Shown here piece after piece: positions 1 to 7,538 of a stretch of 21,070 nt of DNA. A model generated the notes under the pieces. That model saw only the letters and a list, made by a program, of their open reading frames with translations. It was not told the DNA's origin and did no database searches. Source of the DNA: Schleiferiaceae bacterium (GTDB lineage: Bacteria > Bacteroidota > Bacteroidia > Flavobacteriales > Schleiferiaceae); NCBI GenBank assembly GCA_023260615.1, contig JALQUY010000012.1:1-21070 (forward strand). Direction: 5' to 3'. Both the position numbers and the translations under genes were made by a program. Numbering within the stretch: the stretch's first letter is position 1; each line of letters starts with the position of its first letter.

Positions 1-1
1 G

Positions 2-520
2 ATAGAATTGCGCGGTGTTTTGGGCCGTGTGGACCTCATTACGGGCACCCTGGGCAAAGCCCTCGGCGGCGCCATGGGCGGCTTCACGACCGGCAAGAAG
101 GAAGTGATCGAAATGCTCCGCCAACGCTCACGCCCCTACCTCTTTAGCAACTCGTTGGCCCCCGCCATTGTGGGCGCGTCCATCGCCGTTTTGGACCTCT
201 TGTCCGAAACCACCGAACTCCGCGACAAGCTCGAAGCCAATGTCCAGCAGTTCAAAGCCGGCATGCGCGCCGCAGGCTTTGACTTCAAAGACGGCGAATC
301 CGCCATCGTGCCCGTCATGCTCTACGATGCCGCCCTTTCGCAACGCTTTGCAGACGCCCTGTTGCAGCGCGGCATTTACGTCATCGGCTTCTTTTTCCCA
401 GTCGTTCCAAAAGGCCAAGCCCGCATCCGCGTCCAGCTCAGCGCCGCCCACAGCCCCGAGCACATCGACCGCGCCATCGCGGCCTTCACGGAGGTGGGCA
501 AGGAGCTTGGGGTGATCTGA
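2..520 (+). CDS. kbl: glycine C-acetyltransferase (2-amino-3-ketobutyrate CoA ligase), C-terminal part
   Basis: This is the 3' end of a PLP-dependent alpha-oxoamine synthase that, in threonine breakdown, converts 2-amino-3-ketobutyrate plus CoA to glycine and acetyl-CoA in the cytoplasm. The frame is open from base 2 and the start lies outside the window. The PLP-lysine motif TGTLGKALGGA is intact, with the Schiff-base Lys codon at 56-58, and is followed by the family signature RQRSRPYLFSNSLAPAIV. The C-terminal small domain runs to a normal end at TGA 518-520, with the RIRVQLSAAHSPEHID stretch typical of Kbl. A related synthase (KAS-type or BioF) is possible, but the SRPYLFSNSLAP block fits Kbl best. 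A terminator follows at 707-735. Confidence 0.92.
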   Translation: MELRGVLGRVDLITGTLGKALGGAMGGFTTGKKEVIEMLRQRSRPYLFSNSLAPAIVGASIAVLDLLSETTELRDKLEANVQQFKAGMRAAGFDFKDGESAIVPVMLYDAALSQRFADALLQRGIYVIGFFFPVVPKGQARIRVQLSAAHSPEHIDRAIAAFTEVGKELGVI

Positions 521-799
521 AGCTAGGGAGCTCGGGCTTCGCCCTCGCGCTAGAAAGCTAGAGAGCTAGAGCGCTGGGTAGCTCGTGCGTCGCGCTGTGG
601 CGCTTTGCCATAAACGTTTAATCTCTTTTCCGCTTGGTCCTCGCGGCAGACCTTCGCCGCGCGCTGAACCTTCAACCATTCAGACCAAGCACCCCCACAA
701 CGAAAAAGGCCGGGAAATTCCCGGCCTCTTTTTTTGGCAAAACTGCGGGCGAGTAGCCTTCAAGCTCTCTAGCCCTCTAGCCCTCTAGCTCCCTAGCAC
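521..799. repeat. CTAG-rich dispersed repeat block, copy 1
   Basis: This non-coding stretch fills the gap between the convergent genes kbl and the GH13 lipoprotein. It begins one base after the kbl stop and its right arm runs through the amylase stop codon. It carries eight CTAG tetranucleotides arranged as roughly inverted arms (AGCTAGGGAGCT at 521-532, AGCTCCCTAGC at 787-797), a small GGGC-TTC-GCCC hairpin (534-544), and the block TAAACGTTTAATCTCTTTT (611-629). Four blocks recur in the same order at 15714-15907: 521-545 with 23/25 identity, 611-629 with 18/19, 649-662 with 13/14 and 768-781 with 14/14. The last two left blocks keep an identical 38-bp offset. A terminator sits inside the element. 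No gene could be supported in this gap. Confidence 0.75.
707..735. terminator. bidirectional intrinsic terminator
   Basis: A 9-10 bp stem (AGGCCGGGAA / TTCCCGGCCT, 707-727) is followed by CTTTTTTTT on the plus strand and preceded by AAAAA, which gives a T-run on the minus strand. It sits between kbl (+) and the GH13 lipoprotein gene (-), so it can end both transcripts. Confidence 0.9.
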
Positions 800-2172
800 T
801 CCCCATGCGTGAGCACGAGGTAGCCGTTGGCGGGCAAGGTGATTTGGCCGGCCTCTTCGAGTTCCGCCTCTTCGCCTGTGAACCAGTTGGTGTAGTCTTC
901 GTCGATAGCACCGCTGTAGTCGATGGTGACTTCCTCGGCGCTGAAGTTGACAAATACGGTGACGATGTTATCGCCCTTCACGCGGGAGAACGCATAGACA
1001 CTGGCGTTGTTGGTGGTGATACGCGTTTGGGCACCGCCCCATGAACCGTTGGCCAATGCGCCTTGGGTCTTTTTGAGGGCCAATGCCTTGCTGTAGAAGT
1101 CAGCTTGCGAAGGGGCGCTCCAGTCAATGGTGTCGCGCTCAAAGAAGCGCAGGCTCTTGTTGAGGCCCACTTCTTGGCCGCTGTAGATGAGGGGCATGCC
1201 CTGAGACATCGTCGCGCAGAGGACAAAGGCGGCGTGGGCATTGTTGCCGATGCGCTTTTCTACCGTGCCGTTCCAAGAGTTCTCGTCGTGGTTGTCGATG
1301 AAGTAGAGGCGGTAGCCGTCTGCGGGGAAGTCTTTGGCTTGACGTGCGAGGTAGTCGTCGATGGTGGCTACGTCGGTGCCTTTACCTGCGACGTTGTTGA
1401 GCAAGTGGTGGAACTCCCAGCCGTAGGTCATGTCAAAGTGGCTTTCGTGGAGGTAGTAGTACTCCGATTCGGCCAGCATGAAGATCTCGGGGTTGTGGGC
1501 GCGAAGGTGGTTGATGGTTTCGGTCCAGTAGTCTTGCGTTTGGCCGCCTGCCATATCCACGCGGAAGCCGTCCACCTGGTACTCGTCGATCCAGTAAAGC
1601 ATGTCTTGGCGCTGAGCCTCCATCATGGCGGGGTTCTCATAGTCCAATTCCGCTACGTCCGTCCAGTCCGTGGGGTTGTTGTGGTCGTCGCGTCCGTTGG
1701 TGATTTGGCCCGTGGCGGGATCGTGGTAGTAGAAGTCGGGGCTTTCGGTCATCCAAGGGTGGTCCCAAGCGGTGTGGTTAGGCACCCAGTCCATCATGAC
1801 TTTGAAGCCGAGCTCGTGCGCGGCGTTAATTAAGTTGTGGAGGTCTTCGGCCGTTCCGAATTCGGGATTCACGCCGCGGTAATCCTGAATGGAGTAGTAC
1901 GAACCCAAGGTGCCCTTGCGGTTCTTGACGCCAATGGGCTGGAAGGGCATAAACCAAAGCACGTCTACGCCCATCTCGCGGAGGCGGGGAAGGTGCGTTT
2001 GGAAGGCCGCAAAGGTGCCTTCAGGCGTGTACTGACGGATGTTGACCTCGTAGAGGTTCGCGTTTTTGGTCCACTCGGGGTGGTACTCGTGGGGGGCGTC
2101 CACCACTTTTTCGGGCTGGGAGCAGCTGGCCAAAATCAAGGCAGCCGCAGCCAATGAGAGGAGTTTTTTCAT
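793..2172 (-). CDS. GH13 alpha-amylase family lipoprotein
   Basis: Predicted secreted alpha-glucosidic hydrolase of 459 aa. The start chosen is the ATG at 2172, because it places MKKLLSLAAAALILASC as a signal peptide II with lipobox and acceptor Cys17; a longer frame to 2241 would add an unlikely leader and overlap the upstream gene. The GH13 motifs are complete: region I DWVPNHT (128-134), region II GFRVDMAG with nucleophile Asp206, region III MLAES with acid/base Glu235, and region IV DNHDEN with Asp296. A beta-sandwich C domain ends the protein. It lies 13 nt behind the larger GH13 gene and is the last gene of the maltose operon. The exact product (alpha-amylase, maltogenic or oligo-1,6 type) cannot be read from motifs. 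It probably acts in the periplasm or at the outer membrane. Confidence 0.9.
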   Translation of the reverse strand: MKKLLSLAAAALILASCSQPEKVVDAPHEYHPEWTKNANLYEVNIRQYTPEGTFAAFQTHLPRLREMGVDVLWFMPFQPIGVKNRKGTLGSYYSIQDYRGVNPEFGTAEDLHNLINAAHELGFKVMMDWVPNHTAWDHPWMTESPDFYYHDPATGQITNGRDDHNNPTDWTDVAELDYENPAMMEAQRQDMLYWIDEYQVDGFRVDMAGGQTQDYWTETINHLRAHNPEIFMLAESEYYYLHESHFDMTYGWEFHHLLNNVAGKGTDVATIDDYLARQAKDFPADGYRLYFIDNHDENSWNGTVEKRIGNNAHAAFVLCATMSQGMPLIYSGQEVGLNKSLRFFERDTIDWSAPSQADFYSKALALKKTQGALANGSWGGAQTRITTNNASVYAFSRVKGDNIVTVFVNFSAEEVTIDYSGAIDEDYTNWFTGEEAELEEAGQITLPANGYLVLTHGEC

Positions 2173-2185
2173 GGGTTGGGAGTGC

Positions 2186-4549
2186 TTAGTGTTGAAGATA
2201 GACAAAGGAATAGGGCGCGACAGTGGCGCTGGAAATGCCAATTTGGGCGTCGCCGGCCAAACGGGTCACATCGCGAGTGAGCGGGTGAACGTAGGGGCTT
2301 GCGCCGCGGTTCAGGAGAATCCACACGTGTTCCGACAGGTACTGGCGGTGGATGACGAGCACGTCTGCGCTAGGGCTAAAGACTTCCGTGTAGCCATAGC
2401 TGAGGGCCATGCTGTTCTTGCGGGCGGTGACGATTTCTTGGGTGCGCAGGCGAAGCGCTTGTTCGGCAGGCGTATAGTTGGACCACTTCATGAAGCGGCG
2501 GTTGTCGGGGTCGTTGCCGCCGGCCATACCGTACTCATCGCCGTAGTAGACCACGGGGATGCCGGGAACGGCGTGGTTGAGCGCGTGCAAAAGGGCCAAA
2601 CGCTGGTAGCCCACCGTATCGCCCGCCTGGATGTTCCGCGTGTAACCTGCCAGCTTGCTGTCTTCGTCGGGGGAAACGCTGCGGTCTGCCAAAGAGATGA
2701 AGCGCGGCTTGTCTTGGTTGCCCGAAATATTGCCCATCAAATGGTGGTAGCCGTAGACGTTGAGGCTGTTTTGGAGCACGGAGGCCATTCGGGCCGCATC
2801 CGTCCCCAAATCCGCACAGTACTGCACCGCCGCATCGTAGAAATTGAAGTCGAACTGCGCATCCAACATCCCGTTGCCCAAGTAACTCGCAATGAGGTCG
2901 GCCGAACCGTAGGTCTCCCCAATCTGGTAGAGGCGCTGTCCGCTTTGGTTTTGCTTTTTCAGCTTCTTGGTGAGGGTGCGCCAGTAGAGAAGGTCAACGT
3001 GCTTGGTAGCGTCGTGGCGGAATCCATCAATGCCGAAGTCGGTCATCCACACCAACGCCGAATCCGTCATAGGCTCCACCACCTCGGGGCGGCGCAAATC
3101 CAAGGTGGGCAAATGCGTATCAAACCAGGTGGTCAAGCGGTGGTCGTCCCAACGTTCGGTGTTCAAACTGCTGTCCGGGAGGTAGAGCGAAGTCGCCCAG
3201 TCGCGGTGCTGTTGGTATACGGGGTGATCCAGGTGCACGTGGTTGGCCACATAGTCGAGAAGGACATTCAGGTTGCGCCCATGGGCAACGTCCAAAAGCT
3301 GGTGCAGCTGCTCGGGGCTGGCCATGCGGCGGTCCAATTTCTTAGCGGAGGTAGGCCAGTAGCCGTGGTAGCCCGAAAAACGTGTCATCACCCCGCCCTT
3401 GTCCCATAGCCCGTAGGCGCCCTGGGGGTTGCGGCCAATGGGGGAAAGCCACACGGTGTTGAAGCCAAAATCTTCAAAGTAGCCCGACTCCACCGCCTGG
3501 GTGACGCCTGCCACGTCTCCGCCCATGTAGTCCGCCAAGGGAAGCACATCGGGTCGGTTCAGCGGGGCGTCGTTGCTGCTGTCGCCATTGGCAAAACGGT
3601 CCACCATCATGAAGTAGAGGGTGGCATTTTCCCAGTCGCTGCGGGTGAGTTGGCCCGTGTGGGCAATCAGGTGGTCTTCGTCAAAGGGAATCAGGACGTC
3701 GTTGCTGATTTGGGCGCCGTTGTGGGAGTAGAGGTGCAGGTGGTTGCGTTCGGACCAATCCGAATCTTTGGGCAAATAGACCCACACCGTACCGTCCGCC
3801 TGACGCTCCACCGCCGAGGCAGGCAGCGCATAGGTGTTCCAGAACGCCAAGACCTCCTGATCTTCGGGAAGCGTGTCGAGCACCACAAAAGAATAGTCCT
3901 CGCCCGTTCCGCCATCGCCCACGTTTAGCGCGCGAAGGGGCTGGCAAGGTTGGCCCGGCAAAGCAACCGTCAAACTGTGGTTAAAGCTGCCAAAGCCATT
4001 GGGAACCAAGGTGCTGTCATCGCCGGGTTGCAAGCGTTCTTCGCCATTCACAAAGTACTTGTAGGCATAGTTTCCGGCTGGCAAATTCAGCGTAGCCTGG
4101 TAGCTGCCACCCGTAGAATCGCCCACGTAGCGCATGGGGGTGGCGCTGCGGTTCCAGTTGTTGAACGACCCAAAAAGCGTCACCCGCAAGCTGTCCGACG
4201 CCGGCCCATAGCGGAACGTTACAGGCTGGGCCATGCTCTGCTTGAGGAGTAGGCTGTATTCGCCGTCCGCGGCGTGGAACGTAACGGTGCCCAAGGGAGC
4301 CTCCATGCGCCCCGTAATGCGGTAGATGGCCGAATCCTTCTGGTAGCTCACCTTCAATCCTTTGGGCCAATCCACGGACTCCACCTCCGAAAGCACATAG
4401 TCCTCAACGTAGAGCTTTGTTTCTCCCTCCACCAGCTGCAATGGGCGGTAGCCGAGGCCGGCATCTTCATCGCCGATGGGCAAAGAAGGGCCTCCGCAGC
4501 TCGCGAGGAGAGCGATGAGGGTTAAAGGGTAGAAGGGTTTAAGGGTCAA
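2186..4549 (-). CDS. GH13 lipoprotein with CBM48/AMPK-type glycogen-binding domain (neopullulanase/cyclomaltodextrinase-like)
   Basis: This 787-aa secreted maltodextrin hydrolase starts at TTG 4549. The N-terminus MTLKPFYPLTLIALLASC is a lipoprotein signal with Cys18. A CBM48-like module (about 107-196, with FGSFNNWN and AYKYFVNG) is followed by a second beta domain (about 215-300) and the GH13 barrel: region I DYVANHV (432-438), region II GFRHDATKH with Asp513, region III IGETYG with Glu545. Region IV reads GNQD (610-613), so the usual NHD His is Gln612 while Asp613 is kept. The TTG start results from a 16-bp duplication: an ATG overlapping the mapA stop (TAATG) now opens a 9-codon dead frame. 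Activity is inferred from the family; the His-to-Gln change could alter it. Confidence 0.88.
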   Translation of the reverse strand: MTLKPFYPLTLIALLASCGGPSLPIGDEDAGLGYRPLQLVEGETKLYVEDYVLSEVESVDWPKGLKVSYQKDSAIYRITGRMEAPLGTVTFHAADGEYSLLLKQSMAQPVTFRYGPASDSLRVTLFGSFNNWNRSATPMRYVGDSTGGSYQATLNLPAGNYAYKYFVNGEERLQPGDDSTLVPNGFGSFNHSLTVALPGQPCQPLRALNVGDGGTGEDYSFVVLDTLPEDQEVLAFWNTYALPASAVERQADGTVWVYLPKDSDWSERNHLHLYSHNGAQISNDVLIPFDEDHLIAHTGQLTRSDWENATLYFMMVDRFANGDSSNDAPLNRPDVLPLADYMGGDVAGVTQAVESGYFEDFGFNTVWLSPIGRNPQGAYGLWDKGGVMTRFSGYHGYWPTSAKKLDRRMASPEQLHQLLDVAHGRNLNVLLDYVANHVHLDHPVYQQHRDWATSLYLPDSSLNTERWDDHRLTTWFDTHLPTLDLRRPEVVEPMTDSALVWMTDFGIDGFRHDATKHVDLLYWRTLTKKLKKQNQSGQRLYQIGETYGSADLIASYLGNGMLDAQFDFNFYDAAVQYCADLGTDAARMASVLQNSLNVYGYHHLMGNISGNQDKPRFISLADRSVSPDEDSKLAGYTRNIQAGDTVGYQRLALLHALNHAVPGIPVVYYGDEYGMAGGNDPDNRRFMKWSNYTPAEQALRLRTQEIVTARKNSMALSYGYTEVFSPSADVLVIHRQYLSEHVWILLNRGASPYVHPLTRDVTRLAGDAQIGISSATVAPYSFVYLQH

Positions 4550-4564
4550 AGGGTTTAAGGGTCA
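4533..4564 (-). repeat. perfect 16-bp tandem duplication at a start codon
   Basis: On the minus strand the unit TGACCCTTAAACCCTT occurs twice back to back (4564-4549 and 4548-4533), followed by a degenerate third unit TACCCTTTAACCCTC. The first copy begins inside the ATG (4565-4563) that overlaps the mapA TAA stop. Since 16 is not a multiple of three, the ATG frame hits TAA at 4541-4539, and only the TTG at 4549 is in frame with the amylase. Confidence 0.95.
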
Positions 4565-6859
4565 TTAGCTGTTAAACGTTTCGCAACACTTCAACGTGTG
4601 GGCCGTTCCGCCCACGTGAAAGGTGACGTCGGGTCCGTCTTTGTGGGTCACGGTGAGACCGGATTCGGCTACGTGAACGTGCAAGAGGGCGCCGCGCCAA
4701 CGCAGGTGGAAGGAGAGGCCGGTCCATTGTTCGGGCAAGAAGGGCTGGAAGTGCAGGTCCTCGCCGACGATTTTCATGCCGCCAAATCCATAGACGACGG
4801 ACATCCAGGTGCCGCCCATCGCGGTGACGTGGAGGCCTTGGTAGACTTCGTGGTTGTAATCGTCCAGGTCCAAACGGGCCGTGCGCAAGTAGAGCTCGTA
4901 GGCCTTCTTTTTGTAGCCGAGGCGGCTGGCCAAAACCGTGTGCACACAGGGGCTCAGGGAGCTTTCGTGAACGGTTAAAGGCTCGTAGAAATCGAAGTGG
5001 CGCTTGAGTACGTCCAGGTCGGTGCGGTCTTCAAAGAAGAACATACCTTGGAGGGTGTCGGCCTGCTTGATGTAGCACGAACGCAGGATGCGGTCCCAGC
5101 TCCATTTCTGGTTGATGGGGCGCTGTGCGGGGTCGAGTTCGTTGACAGGGATGAGCTCCTTGTCGAGGAATCCGTCCTGCTGGAGGTAGACCTGGTGCTC
5201 CTCGCTGTAGGGGTAGTAGAGGTTTTCCCGAATGGCCTCCCACTGCTCGATTTCGTCGCTGTCCAACTGGAGTTTGGCGAGGAGTTCCGCGTAGTCGGCG
5301 GGCTGTTCGGTCGCCAACCACTGGGCGCATTCGGCCGCGTATTCCAAGCACCACGCCGCCATGAAGTTGGTGTAGTAGTTGTTGTTGACGTTGTTCTCGT
5401 ATTCGTTGGGCCCCGTCACGCCAAGGATGACAAACTTCTCCTGGGCATCGCTCCAGTTGACGCGCTGCGCCCAGAAGCGGGCAATGGCCACGAGCACCTC
5501 TAAGCCGCCCTCGGCGAGGTAGCTGCGGTCCTGGGTGTGGCGAATGTAGTTGTAGATGCCGTAGGCGATGGCGCCGTTGCGGTGGATCTCCTCAAAAGTG
5601 ATTTCCCATTCGTTGTGGCATTCCTCGCCGTTCATGGTCACCATGGGGTAGAGGGCTGCGCCGTCGGTGAAGCCGAGCTTTTCCGCGTTTTCGATGGCTT
5701 TTCCGAGCTGTTTGTAGCGGTAGACCAAGAGGTTCTTCGCGACGCTCTGGTCGGTGGAGGCCATGTAGAAGGGCAGGCAGTAGGCTTCGGTGTCCCAGTA
5801 GGTGGAACCGCCGTACTTCTCGCCGGTGAAGCCTTTGGGGCCGATGTTCAAGCGGGCATCCACCCCTGTAAATGTTTGCAACAGGTGGAAGATGTTAAAG
5901 CGAATGCCTTGCTGGGCCGAATCGTCGCCGTCAATGCGAATGTCGGCTAACTCCCACTTGGCCATCCAGGCGTTGGCATGGGCGCTGCGCAGGGCGTCAT
6001 AGCCTTTCGCTGCAGCGTGCTGGGCTTGTTCTTCGGCGCGTGCGACGACCTCCTCGGGGGCCGCATTGAGGCTGTTCACCACACCGACGTATTTGAGCAC
6101 GTGAACGGATTGACCGGCCTGCAGATCTGCGCGGTATAGGCTTTCCGCATAGCCTTCACGGCCGGAAGCGGTGGCCTCCAAGGGGTGACCCTCGGCGCTC
6201 ACCGCACAGTGCATGGCGGCGGCGACGTGGAAGTCTAGCTTTTTGGTTTTGGCGTGTACGTGGCCTTGGCCAGCGGTAGCGGCATGGCCTTGCTGGGCCC
6301 AGAAGGTCTCTTCCCAGTTGGCGTCCGAATTCACGACGTTGAAGTCCAAGTAGGGAGCTACCTCCAGGGTAGCGGCCTCGTTGGCGGTGATTTTGTAGGA
6401 AATCGCAGCGACCTCATCGTCCACGATGCTGAGGAAGCGCTCGGCTTCGACGCGCACGCTCAGGCCGTTGGCCAGGGTGGCGGTGAAGGTTCGGCGCAAG
6501 AGGCCTTGGTGCATATCGAGCTCGCGGTGAAAGCTGCTCACCTGCGCAGCGGTGGCCAAATCCAAGACCTCGCCGTTGACGCGTACGTGAATGCCGATGA
6601 AGTTGACCGCATTGAGGACTTTGGCGAAGTACTCGGGGTAGCCGTTCTTCCACCAACCCACTTTGGTCTTGTCGGGATAGTACACGCCGGCGATGTACGT
6701 GCCTTGCAAGTGCTTGCCGGAGAAGCCTTCTTCGTTGTTGGCGCGCTGGCCCATGCGGCCGTTGCCCAGAGCGAAGAGGGATTCGGAGAGGATTTGGTGC
6801 TCCGGATTCCAGGTGGATTCCGTCAGCTTCCAGGGGTGGGGGTCGATGTTGGGTTTCAT
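4565..6859 (-). CDS. mapA: GH65 maltose phosphorylase
   Basis: Cytoplasmic inverting phosphorylase: maltose plus phosphate gives glucose plus beta-D-glucose-1-phosphate. The 764 aa match the normal GH65 length. An N-terminal beta-sandwich (about 1-270) precedes the (alpha/alpha)6 barrel. Visible motifs: STYWDTEAYCLPFY (352-365), the maltose-phosphorylase-type loop NGEECHNEWEITFEEIHRN, the general acid Glu486 in VTGPNEYENN, IKQADTLQGMF (Lys598-Gln599), and phosphate-site elements HESSLSP (Ser633-Ser634) and AMGGTW (Gly682-Thr684). It lies 28 nt behind pgmB, which uses its product, and its TAA stop overlaps an ATG in the next gene's leader. Kojibiose or trehalose phosphorylase are alternatives within GH65, but the amylase and pgmB neighbours favour maltose. 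Confidence 0.92.
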   Translation of the reverse strand: MKPNIDPHPWKLTESTWNPEHQILSESLFALGNGRMGQRANNEEGFSGKHLQGTYIAGVYYPDKTKVGWWKNGYPEYFAKVLNAVNFIGIHVRVNGEVLDLATAAQVSSFHRELDMHQGLLRRTFTATLANGLSVRVEAERFLSIVDDEVAAISYKITANEAATLEVAPYLDFNVVNSDANWEETFWAQQGHAATAGQGHVHAKTKKLDFHVAAAMHCAVSAEGHPLEATASGREGYAESLYRADLQAGQSVHVLKYVGVVNSLNAAPEEVVARAEEQAQHAAAKGYDALRSAHANAWMAKWELADIRIDGDDSAQQGIRFNIFHLLQTFTGVDARLNIGPKGFTGEKYGGSTYWDTEAYCLPFYMASTDQSVAKNLLVYRYKQLGKAIENAEKLGFTDGAALYPMVTMNGEECHNEWEITFEEIHRNGAIAYGIYNYIRHTQDRSYLAEGGLEVLVAIARFWAQRVNWSDAQEKFVILGVTGPNEYENNVNNNYYTNFMAAWCLEYAAECAQWLATEQPADYAELLAKLQLDSDEIEQWEAIRENLYYPYSEEHQVYLQQDGFLDKELIPVNELDPAQRPINQKWSWDRILRSCYIKQADTLQGMFFFEDRTDLDVLKRHFDFYEPLTVHESSLSPCVHTVLASRLGYKKKAYELYLRTARLDLDDYNHEVYQGLHVTAMGGTWMSVVYGFGGMKIVGEDLHFQPFLPEQWTGLSFHLRWRGALLHVHVAESGLTVTHKDGPDVTFHVGGTAHTLKCCETFNS

Positions 6860-6887
6860 GCGAGGGTTAGCGCAAAAAATTCAAGAC

Positions 6888-7538
6888 TTAGAGGCTGTTT
6901 ACGGCCTCTGTAGGATTCGGGATTTGGTCAAAGCTTTGGATGACGCGGTGTGCACGGCCCAGTACGTCGGGCTGGCCCACAGCGATACAGCGCATGCCAC
7001 CCGCCAAGGCGGCTTCTACGCCAGCTTCTGCGTCTTCAAAAACGCAGCATTCCTCGGGGCGAAGGCCCAGGCGGCGAGCGCCCTCCAAAAAGACTTCGGG
7101 GTTGGGCTTAGAAGCGGTGACGACGGTGCCATCGACAATGGCGTCAAAGGCATCCAGCAAGCCAATGCGCTCCAGGATGGGCACGGCGTTCTTGGAGGCG
7201 GATCCGAGCGCAATGGAAAGGCCTTGGGCGCGCGCTTCGGCTAAGAAATGGGCAACTCCGGGAAGGATTTCTTCGGGGCCCATTTGGGCGATGCACTCTA
7301 GGTACCAGGCGTTTTTTTGGTCCATCCAATGCTGCTTTTCCTCTTGTGCAAGGGTTAAACCGCCCCAGGTGAGGATGCGCTCCAAGGACTCCACGCGGGA
7401 GATGCCTTTGAGCTGCTCGTTTTCTTCGTGGCCAAAGTGAATGTTCAAGGCGGCGGCCATGCGCTGCCAGGCGACAAAATGGTATTTGGCCGTGTCTACA
7501 ATGACGCCGTCCAAGTCAAAAAGCAATCCGCGGATCAT
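6888..7538 (-). CDS. pgmB: beta-phosphoglucomutase
   Basis: HAD-superfamily mutase of 216 aa converting beta-glucose-1-phosphate to glucose-6-phosphate in the cytoplasm. Motif I is DLDGVIVDTAKYH, with nucleophile Asp8 and acid/base Asp10 and the His20 typical of beta-PGM. A helical cap follows (about 15-85, with KGISRVESLERIL). Motif II is LGSASKN (111-117), motif III TASKPNPE with Lys144, and motif IV VFEDAEAG with Glu168-Asp169. Its ATG overlaps the stop of the upstream sugar kinase as ATGA, so the two are probably translationally coupled. Placement directly before the maltose phosphorylase fits the standard maltose phosphorylase/beta-PGM route. Confidence 0.95.
   Translation of the reverse strand: MIRGLLFDLDGVIVDTAKYHFVAWQRMAAALNIHFGHEENEQLKGISRVESLERILTWGGLTLAQEEKQHWMDQKNAWYLECIAQMGPEEILPGVAHFLAEARAQGLSIALGSASKNAVPILERIGLLDAFDAIVDGTVVTASKPNPEVFLEGARRLGLRPEECCVFEDAEAGVEAALAGGMRCIAVGQPDVLGRAHRVIQSFDQIPNPTEAVNSL

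Noticed and set aside
585..788. 67-aa open frame on the plus strand between kbl and the GH13 gene
   Set aside because: It runs through the repeat block and the terminator, resembles no known protein, and its composition reflects the repeat.
1063..1833. 256-aa open frame on the plus strand
   Set aside because: A Val/His/Gly-rich shadow of the 459-aa amylase, with no family features.
2066..3409. 447-aa open frame on the plus strand
   Set aside because: Antisense to the GH13 genes, which have complete catalytic motifs; GC-rich genes commonly leave long open antisense frames.
4572..4581. TTAAACGTTT, similar to the repeat core
   Set aside because: It encodes the last residues of mapA and has none of the other repeat blocks around it.
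6254..6913. 219-aa open frame on the plus strand
   Set aside because: A shadow of the conserved N-terminal half of mapA.
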